Assembly (NCBI RefSeq): GCF_900107305.1
Contig: NZ_FNPL01000001.1
Coordinates: 248,001 to 312,000 of the forward strand
Length of the DNA stretch: 64,000 nt
DNA from: Thermoactinomyces sp. DSM 45892
GTDB taxonomy: Bacteria > Bacillota > Bacilli > Thermoactinomycetales > Thermoactinomycetaceae
Direction: 5' to 3'
Of this stretch, positions 45,595-56,530 are shown one piece after another. Below the pieces are notes generated by a model. It ran no database searches and had not been told where the DNA came from. It was given only the letters and a program-made list of their open reading frames with translations. Each line of letters opens with the position of its first letter. The first letter of the stretch is position 1. Position numbers and translations under genes: made by a program.

Positions 45595-45636
45595 AAAGCT
45601 ATTTATCTCCTTTGATCGGAGAAAATAGCTTTTTAT
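45595..45636. terminator. Bidirectional terminator between TIGR04086 gene and yajC
   Basis: AAAAAGCTATTT and AAATAGCTTTTT form a 12-bp stem with an inner CTCC/GGAG stem, A/T runs on both sides, between convergent genes. Confidence 0.85.
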
Positions 45637-45639
45637 CCT

Positions 45640-45939
45640 TTACTTTTCTTCTTCAGTTGTAGTGGCTGTTACCTCTGCACCAACGGTTTTCTTTTCATTG
45701 ATCGCAGCACGTTCAAAAACAAGACGAGTATTGTCGTTTACTTTAATGGTAATCGTCTGATCATTTAAATCGACGATCGTACCATGAAGGCCGCCAATCG
45801 TTACAACTTTATCTCCCTTGCTTAAAGAAGCAATCATAGCATTACGCTGTTTACGACTCTTGTTTTGTGGGCGGATTAGCAAGAAATAGAAAATCGCGAT
45901 TAGCAAGACGGGGAAAATAAATGCTTGGTACTGTTCCAT
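45640..45939 (-). CDS. yajC: Preprotein translocase subunit YajC
   Basis: 99-residue single-TM protein (helix about 6-24, with FYFLLIRPQNKSRKQR after it) and a cytoplasmic domain containing LSKGDKVVTIGGLHGTIVDL, the family signature. It associates with SecDF. It is the last gene of the ruvC-ruvA-ruvB-queA-tgt-yajC string. AGGAGG precedes the ATG. It lies 29 bases after tgt. Confidence 0.93.
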   Translation of the reverse strand: MEQYQAFIFPVLLIAIFYFLLIRPQNKSRKQRNAMIASLSKGDKVVTIGGLHGTIVDLNDQTITIKVNDNTRLVFERAAINEKKTVGAEVTATTTEEEK

Positions 45940-45968
45940 AGGTATTCCTCCTAAATGTGGTTTGAAAT

Positions 45969-47120
<1,152 letters not shown>

Positions 47121-47184
47121 CTAACTTATTATCCATTATAACGAAAAAACCTTTACCACTGCCAATATTATAGAAGACAAGCTA

Positions 47185-48219
47185 TCATATAAGCAACATC
47201 GCATCTCCAAAACTAAAGAACCGATATCGCTCCCGCACCGCTTCTTCATAAGCATGAAGCAAGATATCCCGACTGCTAAAAGCACTTCCCAGCATTAATA
47301 GAGTGGATTGCGGCAAGTGAAAATTCGTCAATAACCCATCTACTATCTGAAACTCATATCCTGGATAGATAAAGATATCCGTCCATCCACTACACGCTTG
47401 CACCTCTGACGCAAATCTTCCCGCGATAGTCTCCAAGGTACGAATCGAAGTCGTTCCGACAGCAACCACTCGCTTTCCTGCTTTTTTTGCTTCTCTGATA
47501 GTGGATGCTGTCTCTTCGTTCATCTCATAATACTCTGCATGCATCTGATGCTCTTCGATTTTATCTACCGTGACAGGTCGAAATGTGCCTAATCCCACAT
47601 GAAGGGTAATAAAAGCAACTTGTACACCTTTTTCGCGAATCGCGGTCAAAATCTCATCTGTAAAATGAAGCCCTGCCGTTGGAGCGGCCGCAGAGCCGAT
47701 CGAACGGGAGAAGACGGTCTGATAACGTTCAGGATCATCTAATTGTTCATGGATATAAGGAGGCAAGGGCATCTCGCCTAATTGAGTAAACAAGGCTTCT
47801 ATATCATCTACTTGATACTCTAAACGAAACACACGCCCCCCTGCCACTTCGGTCGATTCCTCCGCAATAGCTCGCAGTTCTCCATTTCCAAATTGGATAA
47901 CCGACCCTTGCTTTACTCTCTTAGCTGGCTTCACTAGAGCTTCCCAGCGATCTGTGCCCATCGGTTGCAGCAATAAAAGTTCAATCTTCGCCCCCGTATC
48001 TGCTTTCGTCCCAATGAGTCGTGCGGGCCGAACCCGGCTATCATTTAAGACCAGTACATCCCCTGCTTCTAGATAGCTCACGATCGCAGGAAATTGCGAA
48101 TGCGTTAACTTCCCTGTCTTGCGGTTTACGATCATTAATCGAGAAGCGGTTCGATCGGATAATGGAGTCTGTGCGATTAGCTCTTTGGGTAACTCAAATG
48201 TAAAGTCTGCTACGTTCAT
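47185..48219 (-). CDS. queA: S-adenosylmethionine:tRNA ribosyltransferase-isomerase
   Basis: 344-residue enzyme that transfers ribosyl from SAM to preQ1 in tRNA, giving epoxyqueuosine. [21 protein letters not shown] at the N-terminus (as [10 protein letters not shown] and [11 protein letters not shown]), [13 protein letters not shown] and [19 protein letters not shown] are family motifs. GGAG lies before the ATG. It is upstream of tgt with an 80-base gap. Gene order is as in Bacillus. Confidence 0.96.
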   Translation of the reverse strand: MNVADFTFELPKELIAQTPLSDRTASRLMIVNRKTGKLTHSQFPAIVSYLEAGDVLVLNDSRVRPARLIGTKADTGAKIELLLLQPMGTDRWEALVKPAKRVKQGSVIQFGNGELRAIAEESTEVAGGRVFRLEYQVDDIEALFTQLGEMPLPPYIHEQLDDPERYQTVFSRSIGSAAAPTAGLHFTDEILTAIREKGVQVAFITLHVGLGTFRPVTVDKIEEHQMHAEYYEMNEETASTIREAKKAGKRVVAVGTTSIRTLETIAGRFASEVQACSGWTDIFIYPGYEFQIVDGLLTNFHLPQSTLLMLGSAFSSRDILLHAYEEAVRERYRFFSFGDAMLLI

Positions 48220-48412
48220 ATATGCTCACTCCAAAATGTCATTACAAAAATACGAAATCCATTTCATAGCGTAGTTATATTGGAACAATCCTAGGTCCTA
48301 TATCTACTCACAGCTCAAATTGTGAGCCTGCGAAAATGTGGAAAAGCAAGCCGCTATGGGTAATTACATTGCCCCTAATCTGTCTCGAATTAACTCGTTT
48401 CATCGTCAAACC
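48220..48412. other. Gene-free stretch between ruvB and queA
   Basis: 193 bases. A small CTCACA/TGTGAG inverted repeat at 48307-48326 is the only structure seen. No gene, strong promoter or terminator was recognised; queA may be read through from ruvB. Confidence 0.4.
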
Positions 48413-49417
48413 TTAGTTTTCAGGCCACTGTACTCCAAAGTGCTCACAGCAACGCAACGTCACCATCCGACCACGAGGAGTTCTTTGGAGGAAGCCGATT
48501 TGCATAAGATAAGGCTCGTACACGTCCTCGATGGTACTTGGCTCCTCGCCAATCGTAGCGGCGATGGTATCCAGCCCCACGGGCCCTCCGCGGAATTTCT
48601 CGATAATCGAGAGTAGCAATCGATGGTCGACATGATCTAGTCCCAGTCTATCCACTTGAATTCGGTCTAATGCATCTCGGGCGGCATCTCCGGTGATAAT
48701 ACCATCCCCTTGTACCTGAACGAAGTCACGTACCCGCTTTAGAAGTCGATTCGCAACACGAGGTGTCCCACGGGATCGAGTCGCAATCTCGAGAGCCCCT
48801 TCTTCTCGAATCCCTACTTGTAGCAAATCAGCCGCTCTCATCACAATAAAAGCTAACTCTTCCTGAGTATAGTACTCCAAACGGCTCACTACACCAAATC
48901 GATCTCGGAGAGGAGCAGAAAGCGAACCCGCTCTTGTAGTTGCCCCTACCAAGGTAAAAGGAGGCAGATCCAACCGAACAGAGTGGGCACTGGGTCCCTT
49001 GCCAATCATAATATCTAGTGCAAAATCTTCCATCGCTGGATATAGTACTTCCTCCACAGAACGATTTAACCTATGTATTTCATCAATAAATAGAAAATCA
49101 TGCGGTTGTAAATTCGTCAAAATCGCCGCCAAATCCCCGGGACGCTCGATTGCAGGACCTGAAGTTGTGCGAATCTGTGCTCCCATCTCATTGGCAATAA
49201 TATGAGAAAGTGTCGTCTTCCCTAGACCTGGGGGGCCATATAACAATACATGATCAAGCGTTTCACTTCTCATCTTGGCTGCTTCTATGTAGACTTTTAG
49301 ATTCTCCTTGGCCCTAGACTGCCCGATATACTCCCGCAGAGATCGAGGGCGTAGACTAAACTCAACCATCTCATCCTCTTCTATCATCATCTTGCTTGAG
49401 ATGATCCGCTCTTCCAT
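48413..49417 (-). CDS. ruvB: Holliday junction branch migration DNA helicase RuvB
   Basis: 334-residue AAA+ motor. Walker A is [14 protein letters not shown], Walker [12 protein letters not shown], sensor region [19 protein letters not shown], and the winged-helix C-terminus has [15 protein letters not shown]. It follows ruvA by 11 bases on the same strand. The start could also be the Met at residue 10 or 11. Confidence 0.97.
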   Translation of the reverse strand: MEERIISSKMMIEEDEMVEFSLRPRSLREYIGQSRAKENLKVYIEAAKMRSETLDHVLLYGPPGLGKTTLSHIIANEMGAQIRTTSGPAIERPGDLAAILTNLQPHDFLFIDEIHRLNRSVEEVLYPAMEDFALDIMIGKGPSAHSVRLDLPPFTLVGATTRAGSLSAPLRDRFGVVSRLEYYTQEELAFIVMRAADLLQVGIREEGALEIATRSRGTPRVANRLLKRVRDFVQVQGDGIITGDAARDALDRIQVDRLGLDHVDHRLLLSIIEKFRGGPVGLDTIAATIGEEPSTIEDVYEPYLMQIGFLQRTPRGRMVTLRCCEHFGVQWPEN

Positions 49418-49428
49418 CCGTCACCCTC

Positions 49429-50067
49429 CTATCTTTTTACAGACATTTGTAGAGCCAAACGAATCCATTCTCCCGTGGAAAGCTCTTTTTCAGTCGATTC
49501 TCTCGCCTTTCTTACAGATAACCTAGCTTCCTCTTCATGATAGCCTAGCCCCGTTAATGCTTCTACCACATCTCGCATATGGTGGTCATCATCCGTTGCA
49601 CTACGAATCGGAGGCTCCACCATCTGGTCTGGCAACGACAAAGTTAATTGGAATCTACGATCCCAGCCTAATTTCTGTAATTTATCCTTCAAATCTAACA
49701 CAATCCGCTGTGCGGTCTTCTTTCCAATCCCAGGTAATGCGGTTAGAAATTTCAAATCTTCTAACTGAATCGCCGATACAATCTGTCTAGGCGTCCCTCC
49801 TGCTAAGATCGCAATCCCTGCTTTAGGACCTATGCCAGAAACCTCTAGTAATAAACGAAATAAATCTCGCTCATCTGTTGTTTGAAAGCCATATAGTAAA
49901 TGAGCATCCTCTCGGACTACCTGATGAGTATAGAGAAAGATCGACTCTTGCTCCTCATAGGAAAATGGATTGGTTACCGTGACTTGATACCCAACTCCAC
50001 CTACTTCAATCGCTATATAGTCGGTTCCTCGGTACACCATCGATCCCCGTAAAAAATCAATCATCAC
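49429..50067 (-). CDS. ruvA: Holliday junction branch migration protein RuvA
   Basis: 212-residue RuvA. The OB-fold N-terminus (MIDFLRGSMVYRGTDYIAIEVGGVGYQV, split as MIDFLRGSMVYRG and IAIEVGGVGYQV), two helix-hairpin-helix motifs (VSGIGPKAGIAIL and LPGIGKKTAQRIVLDLKDKL) and the mobile C-terminal UBA-like domain are present. GGAGGAATTTC lies before GTG 50067 and ATG 50064. The start overlaps the ruvC stop. Confidence 0.96.
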   Translation of the reverse strand: MMIDFLRGSMVYRGTDYIAIEVGGVGYQVTVTNPFSYEEQESIFLYTHQVVREDAHLLYGFQTTDERDLFRLLLEVSGIGPKAGIAILAGGTPRQIVSAIQLEDLKFLTALPGIGKKTAQRIVLDLKDKLQKLGWDRRFQLTLSLPDQMVEPPIRSATDDDHHMRDVVEALTGLGYHEEEARLSVRKARESTEKELSTGEWIRLALQMSVKR

Positions 50068-50567
50068 GAAATTCCTCCTCGTCCTACTTGAGATATCGAC
50101 TTGGAAGAATGTGCCTCACAGATTGCGATTGCCAGTGCATCTGCTACATCATCTGGCTTCGGAACCTTAGACAAACGGAGTAGCACCTTCACCATTTCTT
50201 GAACTTGGCGCTTCTCTGCCTTCCCATATCCCACAGCGCCCAATTTCACCTGCGAAGGGGTATATTCTGTAATCGGGATTCCTGCCTCTTCCACTGCTAA
50301 GATGATAACACCTCGTGCTTGAACCACAAGCAATGCATTGGTTACGTTTTTATTAAAAAATAATTTCTCAATCGCCACTACTTCAGGCTGAAAGCGATTT
50401 AATAATACCTTCATCGCATCATAAACCTGTTTCATTCGGGTCGGGATGGAGTAATGAGGCTCTGTTTGAATCGCACCATAGTCAACCGCCTCCAACCTAC
50501 CACTTTTTTGGTCAATCACTCCATACCCCACAAGTGCATAGCCCGGATCAATCCCCATAATCCGCAA
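50064..50567 (-). CDS. ruvC: Crossover junction endodeoxyribonuclease RuvC
   Basis: 167-residue Holliday-junction resolvase of the RNase H fold. Catalytic acidic residues lie in IMGIDPGYALVGYG, VAIEKLFFNKN and PDDVADALAIA. TTG 50567 is preceded by GGGGGG eight bases upstream and gives standard length; the longer frame to 50600 lacks a site. B. subtilis itself uses RecU and lacks RuvC, so the presence of RuvC separates this organism from Bacillus. Confidence 0.95.
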   Translation of the reverse strand: MRIMGIDPGYALVGYGVIDQKSGRLEAVDYGAIQTEPHYSIPTRMKQVYDAMKVLLNRFQPEVVAIEKLFFNKNVTNALLVVQARGVIILAVEEAGIPITEYTPSQVKLGAVGYGKAEKRQVQEMVKVLLRLSKVPKPDDVADALAIAICEAHSSKSISQVGRGGIS

Positions 50568-50634
50568 AAAACTGTCCCCCCTTGCGCCAAGCGAACACAC
50601 ATTCTAGGAATTTTCATTATATCATAACTTGAAG

Positions 50635-51207
50635 TTAATCTTCATACTCTTCGTAGTGATTCTCACCGTTTTGTCCCTTATCTTTCTTCTGCTCTACATT
50701 TCGATTAAAACGTTGTAAGTCCTCTTCTTTCATAGATTGGGCAAACATCATTAATTCGTTGCTCAAATCCTTTGTCTGCTTAATAGAGAGAAATGTACCA
50801 TCCATTAACTTGACAGCAACTCCCTTTTTCACAGGTACCAATTCTACATGCCCCACATGCTTTTGATTCGTTCGTGACGCTTTTGAATACTCCCGTGTTA
50901 ACCGTTCACGAAATGGCATAGATCTCTTTTCAATCGATTTTAGAGTTTCAAATAAATCCTGATAATCCAGTTCATTTCGTTCGTTAAAACGGATAACTCC
51001 TAATTCCGAGATCTGTGAAAACAATTCCGCAATCGTATCTCTCGAGAATCCCGTTGCCTCTTCAATCTCCACAGCATCATGTAACTGAATACTTGCTTGT
51101 AATAAGATCAATTGTTCATGATTCATGCCGATTATACGGTGATAACGTAGCAACATCTCACTCATACCATGCATAGATGTTAGCTCAGCCATTCCTATAT
51201 TTGTCAT
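50635..51207 (-). CDS. Hypothetical protein with DnaD-N-like winged helix
   Basis: 190-residue cytoplasmic protein. Residues about 15-75 (LLRYHRIIGMNHEQLILLQ, then IEEATGFSRDTIAELFSQISELGVI) resemble the winged helix-turn-helix of DnaD/DnaB-type N-terminal domains. A central part VELVPVKKGVAVKLMDGTFLSIKQT forms a beta hairpin, and the tail is highly charged. ATG 51207 has AAAGGAAG upstream. It sits upstream of ruvC on the same strand and has its own terminator upstream at 51356, so it may belong to the ruv transcription unit. I do not recognise a named family with certainty. Confidence 0.6.
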   Translation of the reverse strand: MTNIGMAELTSMHGMSEMLLRYHRIIGMNHEQLILLQASIQLHDAVEIEEATGFSRDTIAELFSQISELGVIRFNERNELDYQDLFETLKSIEKRSMPFRERLTREYSKASRTNQKHVGHVELVPVKKGVAVKLMDGTFLSIKQTKDLSNELMMFAQSMKEEDLQRFNRNVEQKKDKGQNGENHYEEYED

Positions 51208-51355
51208 GAGAAAACTTCCTTTCACCTAAAGAATGATCATCACCAAAATCATTTATTCTATACACCCATTCATTTTAATGTAACCTCACGTTCTTCAAAA
51301 TGGGATTATATGAAAACATATGCAACGTTTCATTCTAAAAGGCATAAAAATGATC

Positions 51356-51402
51356 AAAAAAGAGGATTGATCTATGGTAAAAATAGATCAATCCTCTTTT
51401 TT
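51356..51402. terminator. Bidirectional intrinsic terminator
   Basis: Near-perfect 20-bp stem (51356-51375 with 51383-51402) with A-run and T-run ends. It lies about 27 bases before the deacetylase stop, i.e. downstream of it on the minus strand. Confidence 0.85.
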
Positions 51403-51428
51403 GGATACACCCTCATACCAAACAGCAC

Positions 51429-52226
51429 TTATTTTTTCCTTACTTTCTCATAAGGTGGTATCTTTAGTAACTCTTGTAATGGGACAATCTGATACTTTTC
51501 CTTACGGAGATATTCAATAATTTGGGGTAGAGCTTTAATCGAACCATCTAGATAAGGCTCTCCTCCACCCGAATGCAACAAAATAATAGAACCTGGCTTC
51601 ACTTTTTCCTTTACCCAGTTAAGAATACGATCTGCACTCCTGCCGTCCCAATCTTTTGGATCGACATCCCAGTGGACTAATGTGTAATGATATCGAGATG
51701 CTACACGACAAATTTTTTCGTTGATCCTCCCAAAAGGGGGACGAACGAAGAGTGGTTTAATACCTAACTCTTCTTGTATGTATTTCTCATTTTTCAAAAG
51801 GTCATTCTCAATTTCTTTTTCGGAAATAAGCTGAAAATCACTATGATGCCATGTGTGGTTTCCTACTGTATGCCCATCCCTCACGATCCTCTTTAGTTGT
51901 TCCGGATGATTCACCGCGCTTTTTCCCATGACAAAAAAAGTAGCTTTCACATTATATCGCTGTAAGATATCTAATACTTTAGGAGTATATATGCCATCTG
52001 GACCATCATCAAACGTAATCACTACCTTCCTTTGGTTCTTAGGAAGGTTGAACGAATAGTAAACAGGGTGTTGATTCGCACAACCGCGAGCTGAAATATT
52101 TTTATTTGTTGACTTTTGGGGATCAGGGTTTCCTTCAGCATGAGTGGTATAAATAGTGAAATCAAGCAATAAACCCCACACCAGACTGATTACCAGGACT
52201 CCTAACAAACCTCTCCATTTCTTCAT
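51429..52226 (-). CDS. NodB-type polysaccharide deacetylase 1
   Basis: 265-residue secreted or membrane-anchored CE4 deacetylase. An N-terminal hydrophobic helix (about 7-27) acts as signal or anchor. The NodB domain (about 65-250) has ITFDDGPDGIYTPKVLDIL (metal Asp), HTWHH (metal His pair), RPPFGR and a C-terminal IILLHSGGG. Such enzymes deacetylate peptidoglycan or chitin-like sugars; PdaA/PdaB act in the spore cortex. It has a strong terminator downstream and stands in tandem with a paralogue. Confidence 0.88.
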   Translation of the reverse strand: MKKWRGLLGVLVISLVWGLLLDFTIYTTHAEGNPDPQKSTNKNISARGCANQHPVYYSFNLPKNQRKVVITFDDGPDGIYTPKVLDILQRYNVKATFFVMGKSAVNHPEQLKRIVRDGHTVGNHTWHHSDFQLISEKEIENDLLKNEKYIQEELGIKPLFVRPPFGRINEKICRVASRYHYTLVHWDVDPKDWDGRSADRILNWVKEKVKPGSIILLHSGGGEPYLDGSIKALPQIIEYLRKEKYQIVPLQELLKIPPYEKVRKK

Positions 52227-52364
52227 CTTACCACTCCTATCCTCATGTAGTATGAGACAGTAAGAGCAATTTCTTACATGAATTGAATAAAAAAGTCATG
52301 ATATTTTTCTATCATAATTAACTAAAAATACCCTCTCTTCGTGAAAAGAAGACGTACAAAAAAA

Positions 52365-52401
52365 ACACAATCCTTCAGATATCCCGAAGAGGACTGTGTT
52401 T
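52365..52401 (-). terminator. Intrinsic terminator of deacetylase 2
   Basis: On the minus strand AACACAGTCCT / AGGATTGTGTT pairs with one G-U and a bulge, and a T8 run follows. It starts about 20 bases after the stop at 52422. Confidence 0.8.
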
Positions 52402-52421
52402 AAACGACTTTGAGTTTATAG

Positions 52422-53249
52422 CTACTGATATGCCTTTATTCCGATAAGTTTATCCACCGTCACAAAGCTATAGCCTTTACTCTTAAGATCGCGAATCATT
52501 TCTGGCAAGGCTTTTACCGTTTCCTTGAGACCTTCATTTCCAGAGCTATGTTGAAGAATGATACCGCCAGGCTTGAATTCTTTATGGTAAGCTTCCATTA
52601 TTTGATCTTTTGACTTATGATTCCAATCTAATGTATCCACACTCCACAAAATTACTTTCATATTTAACTGTTGCACTTTATCCCGAACTCCTTGATTAAA
52701 TGCACCGTAAGGGGGGCGGAATAAAGTAGGTGTTTTCCCAATGACATTTTTAATAACGTCATTCGTACTCGTAATTTGTTGATTAATCGTCGCTTGATCC
52801 TTTTTTGTTAACTGCGGATGGTTCCACGAGTGATTTCCAATAGAATGACCTTCTTGATCAATTCTCTTCACTACTTCTGGGTGTGCTTTTACATTGTTAC
52901 CACAGAGAAAAAACGTAGCAGGTACCCCTTCTTTTTTTAAGATATCCAAAACTTGATTCGTAAAATGAGTATCCGGGCCATCATCAAATGTAAAGGCAAC
53001 TTGCTTGTGTAGAGATGATCCTTGACTCATTACTAATTTAGAACGAAGTGTATTCATTTCAGCAAGTAATTTATCATTTGTCGTCATTTTCACCGACGGT
53101 AACGTTCTCTCCGACATAGCTAATAATTTTTCTTGAGACAAGTCCTTCACAGGAATCAGGTTGGACTCTGCCGCCCCCACAAAATTCGTACAACCCGTTA
53201 AAACTACTCCACCTACCAGGATGGCCCCTATCGAACGAGCTATTTTCAC
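52422..53249 (-). CDS. NodB-type polysaccharide deacetylase 2 (lipoprotein)
   Basis: 275-residue CE4 deacetylase with a lipoprotein signal ending VVLTGC at residues 15-20. The NodB domain has VAFTFDDGPDTHFTNQVLDIL, NHSWNHP (metal His pair), RPPYGAFN and IILQHSSGNEG. The linker between lipid anchor and catalytic domain is about 60 residues. The AGGGGTG ribosome site precedes the ATG. The tandem pair probably arose by duplication, but differ in anchoring. Confidence 0.88.
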   Translation of the reverse strand: MKIARSIGAILVGGVVLTGCTNFVGAAESNLIPVKDLSQEKLLAMSERTLPSVKMTTNDKLLAEMNTLRSKLVMSQGSSLHKQVAFTFDDGPDTHFTNQVLDILKKEGVPATFFLCGNNVKAHPEVVKRIDQEGHSIGNHSWNHPQLTKKDQATINQQITSTNDVIKNVIGKTPTLFRPPYGAFNQGVRDKVQQLNMKVILWSVDTLDWNHKSKDQIMEAYHKEFKPGGIILQHSSGNEGLKETVKALPEMIRDLKSKGYSFVTVDKLIGIKAYQ

Positions 53250-53391
53250 CCTTTCACCCCTCTCTAAATCTCTAACCCCATGATTTTCGTTTAGTCTATT
53301 TATCTTCTATAATACCGTCCATCCTATCACATATCCTTTTTTTCTACAGCATTGAATTCGACAATTCTTTGATAAATGTATGCAATGATCA

Positions 53392-53420
53392 TTGACAGAA
53401 GCATACAGAGATGACAGAAT
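53392..53420 (+). promoter_or_regulatory. SigA-type promoter of mntABCD
   Basis: TTGACA (53392-53397), 17-base spacer, CAGAAT (53415-53420). The predicted start near 53427 falls just before the operator at 53433-53452. Confidence 0.65.
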
Positions 53421-53432
53421 AGAGCTAATTGA

Positions 53433-53452
53433 ATTTTGCCCTAGGGAAAAAT
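53433..53452. promoter_or_regulatory. MntR-type operator
   Basis: TTTTGCCCTAGGGAAAAATT is close to the palindromic MntR box of B. subtilis (TTTGCCTTAAGGAAA). It lies immediately downstream of the predicted start point of the manganese operon, so Mn-bound MntR would block transcription. Confidence 0.8.
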
Positions 53453-53538
53453 TGATGACTATACCAAATAGATTTGATGAATAGCATATTTTATAGGTTG
53501 AGCAAACAATGTACTTACATAACTTAGGAGGAACTACC

Positions 53539-54462
53539 ATGGTTCACAAATGTTTTCGTATCCTACTTATTAGTGCCCTATGCTTCACTTTATTAGTAGG
53601 GTGTAATCCGTCCCTTTCAAAATCAGAGAGCAAAAAAATTCAAGTTACCACGACTACTGGCATGATCGCCGATATCGTAAAAAATGTAGGAGGAACCCAT
53701 ACCGAAGTATCTGCACTGATGGGTACTGGAGTGGATCCACATCTCTATAAAGCGTCACAAGGTGATATTCGGAAACTGGATCAATCCGATCTTATCTTCT
53801 ATAACGGACTTCATCTAGAAGGAAAAATGACAGATGTTTTAAACAAAATTGGTAAAAACAAACCTGTAACGGCTATATCCGACAAGATCGATCGATCAAA
53901 ACTTCTCGAGATTGGTGCTAACTTACACGATCCACACATCTGGTTTGACGTACAACTATGGATGTCTGCTACTGAGGTTGTTCGCGATACCTTGATCAAA
54001 CAAGACCCTAGTCATCAAGCAGACTATGCAAAACAAGCGACTGACTATCTAACCAAGCTAAAACAGCTAGATGAAGATGTAAAGAAACAAGTAAATAGCA
54101 TTCCTAAGGAACAACGTGTGCTTGTAACCGCCCATGATGCATTTAATTACTTTGGAAAAGCATATGGAATCGAAGTAGTTGGCTTGCAGGGGATTAGTAC
54201 CGCAGCAGAATATGGATTGAAAGATGTTCAAAACATGGTTGATCTCATTTCCAAACGAAAAATTAAAGCCGTTTTCGTTGAATCAAGTGTTCCTAAGAAA
54301 TCGATTGAAGCAGTGGTCGAAGGATCCAAACAAAAAGGTCATGAGGTAAAAATTGGCGGGGAACTCTACTCAGATGCGATGGGTAAAGCAGGTACACCAG
54401 AAGGAACTTATATCGGAATGGTGCAAGCCAATGTCACAAAAATAGTGAATTCTTTAAAATAG
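53539..54462 (+). CDS. mntA: Manganese/zinc ABC transporter substrate-binding lipoprotein
   Basis: 307-residue cluster A-I metal-binding lipoprotein with lipobox LLVGC (residues about 17-21). The metal ligands are expected in GVDPHLYK, HDPHIWFD and the later VTAHDAFNYF with FVESSVPKK. ATG 53539 has TTAGGAGGA upstream; the frame extends 10 codons further. It heads an operon of four transport genes behind an MntR-type box, which favours manganese over zinc. Confidence 0.92.
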   Translation: MVHKCFRILLISALCFTLLVGCNPSLSKSESKKIQVTTTTGMIADIVKNVGGTHTEVSALMGTGVDPHLYKASQGDIRKLDQSDLIFYNGLHLEGKMTDVLNKIGKNKPVTAISDKIDRSKLLEIGANLHDPHIWFDVQLWMSATEVVRDTLIKQDPSHQADYAKQATDYLTKLKQLDEDVKKQVNSIPKEQRVLVTAHDAFNYFGKAYGIEVVGLQGISTAAEYGLKDVQNMVDLISKRKIKAVFVESSVPKKSIEAVVEGSKQKGHEVKIGGELYSDAMGKAGTPEGTYIGMVQANVTKIVNSLK

Positions 54463-54480
54463 CATCCTGGAGGGAATACG

Positions 54481-55245
54481 ATGACAACGAAGACTCCACC
54501 TCTTTCGATCGAAAATGTATCAGTAGCCTATCATCGAAAGCCCGTCTTACGAAATATTACCTATCAGTCTCCAGAAGGAGAATGTGTTGGTATCATCGGG
54601 CCAAACGGGGCAGGTAAATCAACCCTGATTAAAGCAGCACTCGGACTTCTCCCACTAGCAGGGGGCGAGGTTTCGATTTATGGAAAGCCCTATTCACAGC
54701 AACGAAAATTAGTAGGATACGTCCCCCAGAGAGAGTCCGTTGATTGGGACTTTCCTACCAATGCGCTAGACGTCGTATTGATGGGGCTATACGGACAGCT
54801 TGGCTGGTTTCGCAGACCGAAGTCCGAGCATAAAGATCGTGCATTAGAAGCACTACGAAAAGTAGGAATGGAGTCGTTTGCGAAGCGACAAATCAGTCAA
54901 CTTTCTGGTGGACAACAACAACGCGTCTTCCTCGCTCGCGCTCTTGCTCAAGAAGCTCAAATCTATTTTATGGACGAACCATTTGTAGGAGTCGATGCGG
55001 CAACGGAAAAAGCAATCGTTCAAGTCTTGCACGAACTAAAAGAGCAGAAAAAAACCGTTTTTGTCGTACACCATGATCTCCAGACCGTCTCGGAGTACTT
55101 CGACTCTGTGATGTTGCTCAATCTTCGCCTAATCGCATCTGGCCCTACTAATGAAATATTTACAACCGAAAACTTACAAAAAACATATGGAGGACGCCTC
55201 GCTATCCTACCACCGCAAACAAATGATTTGCTATCTACCCAATAA
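54481..55245 (+). CDS. mntB: Manganese ABC transporter ATP-binding protein
   Basis: 254-residue ATPase. Walker [11 protein letters not shown]-loop [13 protein letters not shown], signature LSGGQQQR, Walker [13 protein letters not shown] and H-loop VVHHD are present; VDWDFP is typical of metal-ion importers of this cluster. It lies 18 bases after mntA with its own AGGGAG site, and the permease gene mntC follows 13 bases later. Confidence 0.93.
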   Translation: MTTKTPPLSIENVSVAYHRKPVLRNITYQSPEGECVGIIGPNGAGKSTLIKAALGLLPLAGGEVSIYGKPYSQQRKLVGYVPQRESVDWDFPTNALDVVLMGLYGQLGWFRRPKSEHKDRALEALRKVGMESFAKRQISQLSGGQQQRVFLARALAQEAQIYFMDEPFVGVDAATEKAIVQVLHELKEQKKTVFVVHHDLQTVSEYFDSVMLLNLRLIASGPTNEIFTTENLQKTYGGRLAILPPQTNDLLSTQ

Positions 55246-55258
55246 GGAGGAGTAACGG

Positions 55259-56530
55259 GTGTTAGAACTATTTCGTGATGCCAATGCTTTATGGGTTCTT
55301 GCCGGAACAACCTTACTTGGGATTAGTAGCGGCGTATTAGGAAGTTTCGCCTTTTTACGAAAGCGTGGATTGATGGGCGATGTACTAGCCCATGCGGCAC
55401 TTCCTGGAATCTGTTTAGCATTTTTATTTACTGGATCGAAAAATCCACTTTGGCTCTTGATCGGAGCTACATTAACTGGTCTCTTAGCTTCTCTCTTTCT
55501 TAGCTGGATTACCCGATTTTCTAAGATTAAAGAAGATACTGCATTAGGATTGGTTTTATCTACTTTTTTTGGATTTGGCATCGTCTTGTTAACTCAAATT
55601 CAACACAGTGATTTTGGCAATCAAGCCGGATTAGATAAGTTTTTATTTGGTCAATCTGCATCTTTAGTTGGAGCAGACGTAGTGATGATGGGTTCCATTG
55701 CTTTGGTGTTAATCCTTTTGGCTTCTCTATTCTTTAAGGAATTAAAACTCTTATGTTTTGATGCAAACTACGGAAAAAGTCTAGGTTTCCCGATGGTAGG
55801 ACTTGATTTTTTCCTCATGTTGCTCCTAGTCGTTGCTGTGGTAATTGGCCTACAGGCGGCAGGAGTGGTATTAATGGCATCTCTTTTGATTACGCCAGCC
55901 GCAACAGCTAGGTATTGGACGGAACGATTAGATCACATGATACTCATCTCTGCCTGTCTAGGGGCTCTATCTGGACTAGTCGGGACGATCCTTAGTTCCG
56001 TTGCCACTAAGTTATCGACTGGACCCCTTATTGTCTTGGCAGTCACCCTTTTGTTCTTTGTCTCCATGCTATGCGCACCGAAACGAGGTTTGATTGCAAA
56101 ATGGTTACGCCTCATTCAAACCCGGCAAAAAGTACGCCAAGAGCAAATCTATGTAGCATGGAATCAACTGGGAAATCAAACTGTTACGTTGACTGCCTTA
56201 TCGAATCAATCAAACCTATCCCCCGCTCAAATTCGCCGTTGGATCAAACAACAAAAGCGAGGTGGGCAAGTGATGGAGAGCGCCCAAGATACTTTTACCC
56301 TCTCGAATGCTAGTTGGAAAAAGGCAAATGACACAGCCTTGCTTCGGCTTTATATGGAGATGTGGCATATGTATGAAGATATTGAAACGGACTGTTCGAT
56401 TCAGGATATCGAGCAATTATCTGACCTTCCTGAATCCCTTCGATCACAACTTCAATCCTATCTACAAAAACACATCCCAGAAGAAGATCAAACAAACTAT
56501 TATGTAACGAGAAAGGCAGGGATGGAATGA
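55259..56530 (+). CDS. mntC: Manganese ABC transporter permease with C-terminal winged-helix-like extension
   Basis: 423-residue permease. The first ~290 residues form the nine-TM ABC-3 domain (GSFAFLRKRGLMGDVLAHAALPG, as GSFAFLRKRG and LMGDVLAHAALPG). The C-terminal ~130 residues (about 295-423) are soluble; LTALSNQSNLSPAQIRRWIKQ resembles a winged-helix/DtxR-like segment. B. subtilis MntC has a comparable length and extension. GTG 55259 follows AAGGAGGAG. It overlaps mntD by 4 bp. Confidence 0.9.
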   Translation: MLELFRDANALWVLAGTTLLGISSGVLGSFAFLRKRGLMGDVLAHAALPGICLAFLFTGSKNPLWLLIGATLTGLLASLFLSWITRFSKIKEDTALGLVLSTFFGFGIVLLTQIQHSDFGNQAGLDKFLFGQSASLVGADVVMMGSIALVLILLASLFFKELKLLCFDANYGKSLGFPMVGLDFFLMLLLVVAVVIGLQAAGVVLMASLLITPAATARYWTERLDHMILISACLGALSGLVGTILSSVATKLSTGPLIVLAVTLLFFVSMLCAPKRGLIAKWLRLIQTRQKVRQEQIYVAWNQLGNQTVTLTALSNQSNLSPAQIRRWIKQQKRGGQVMESAQDTFTLSNASWKKANDTALLRLYMEMWHMYEDIETDCSIQDIEQLSDLPESLRSQLQSYLQKHIPEEDQTNYYVTRKAGME

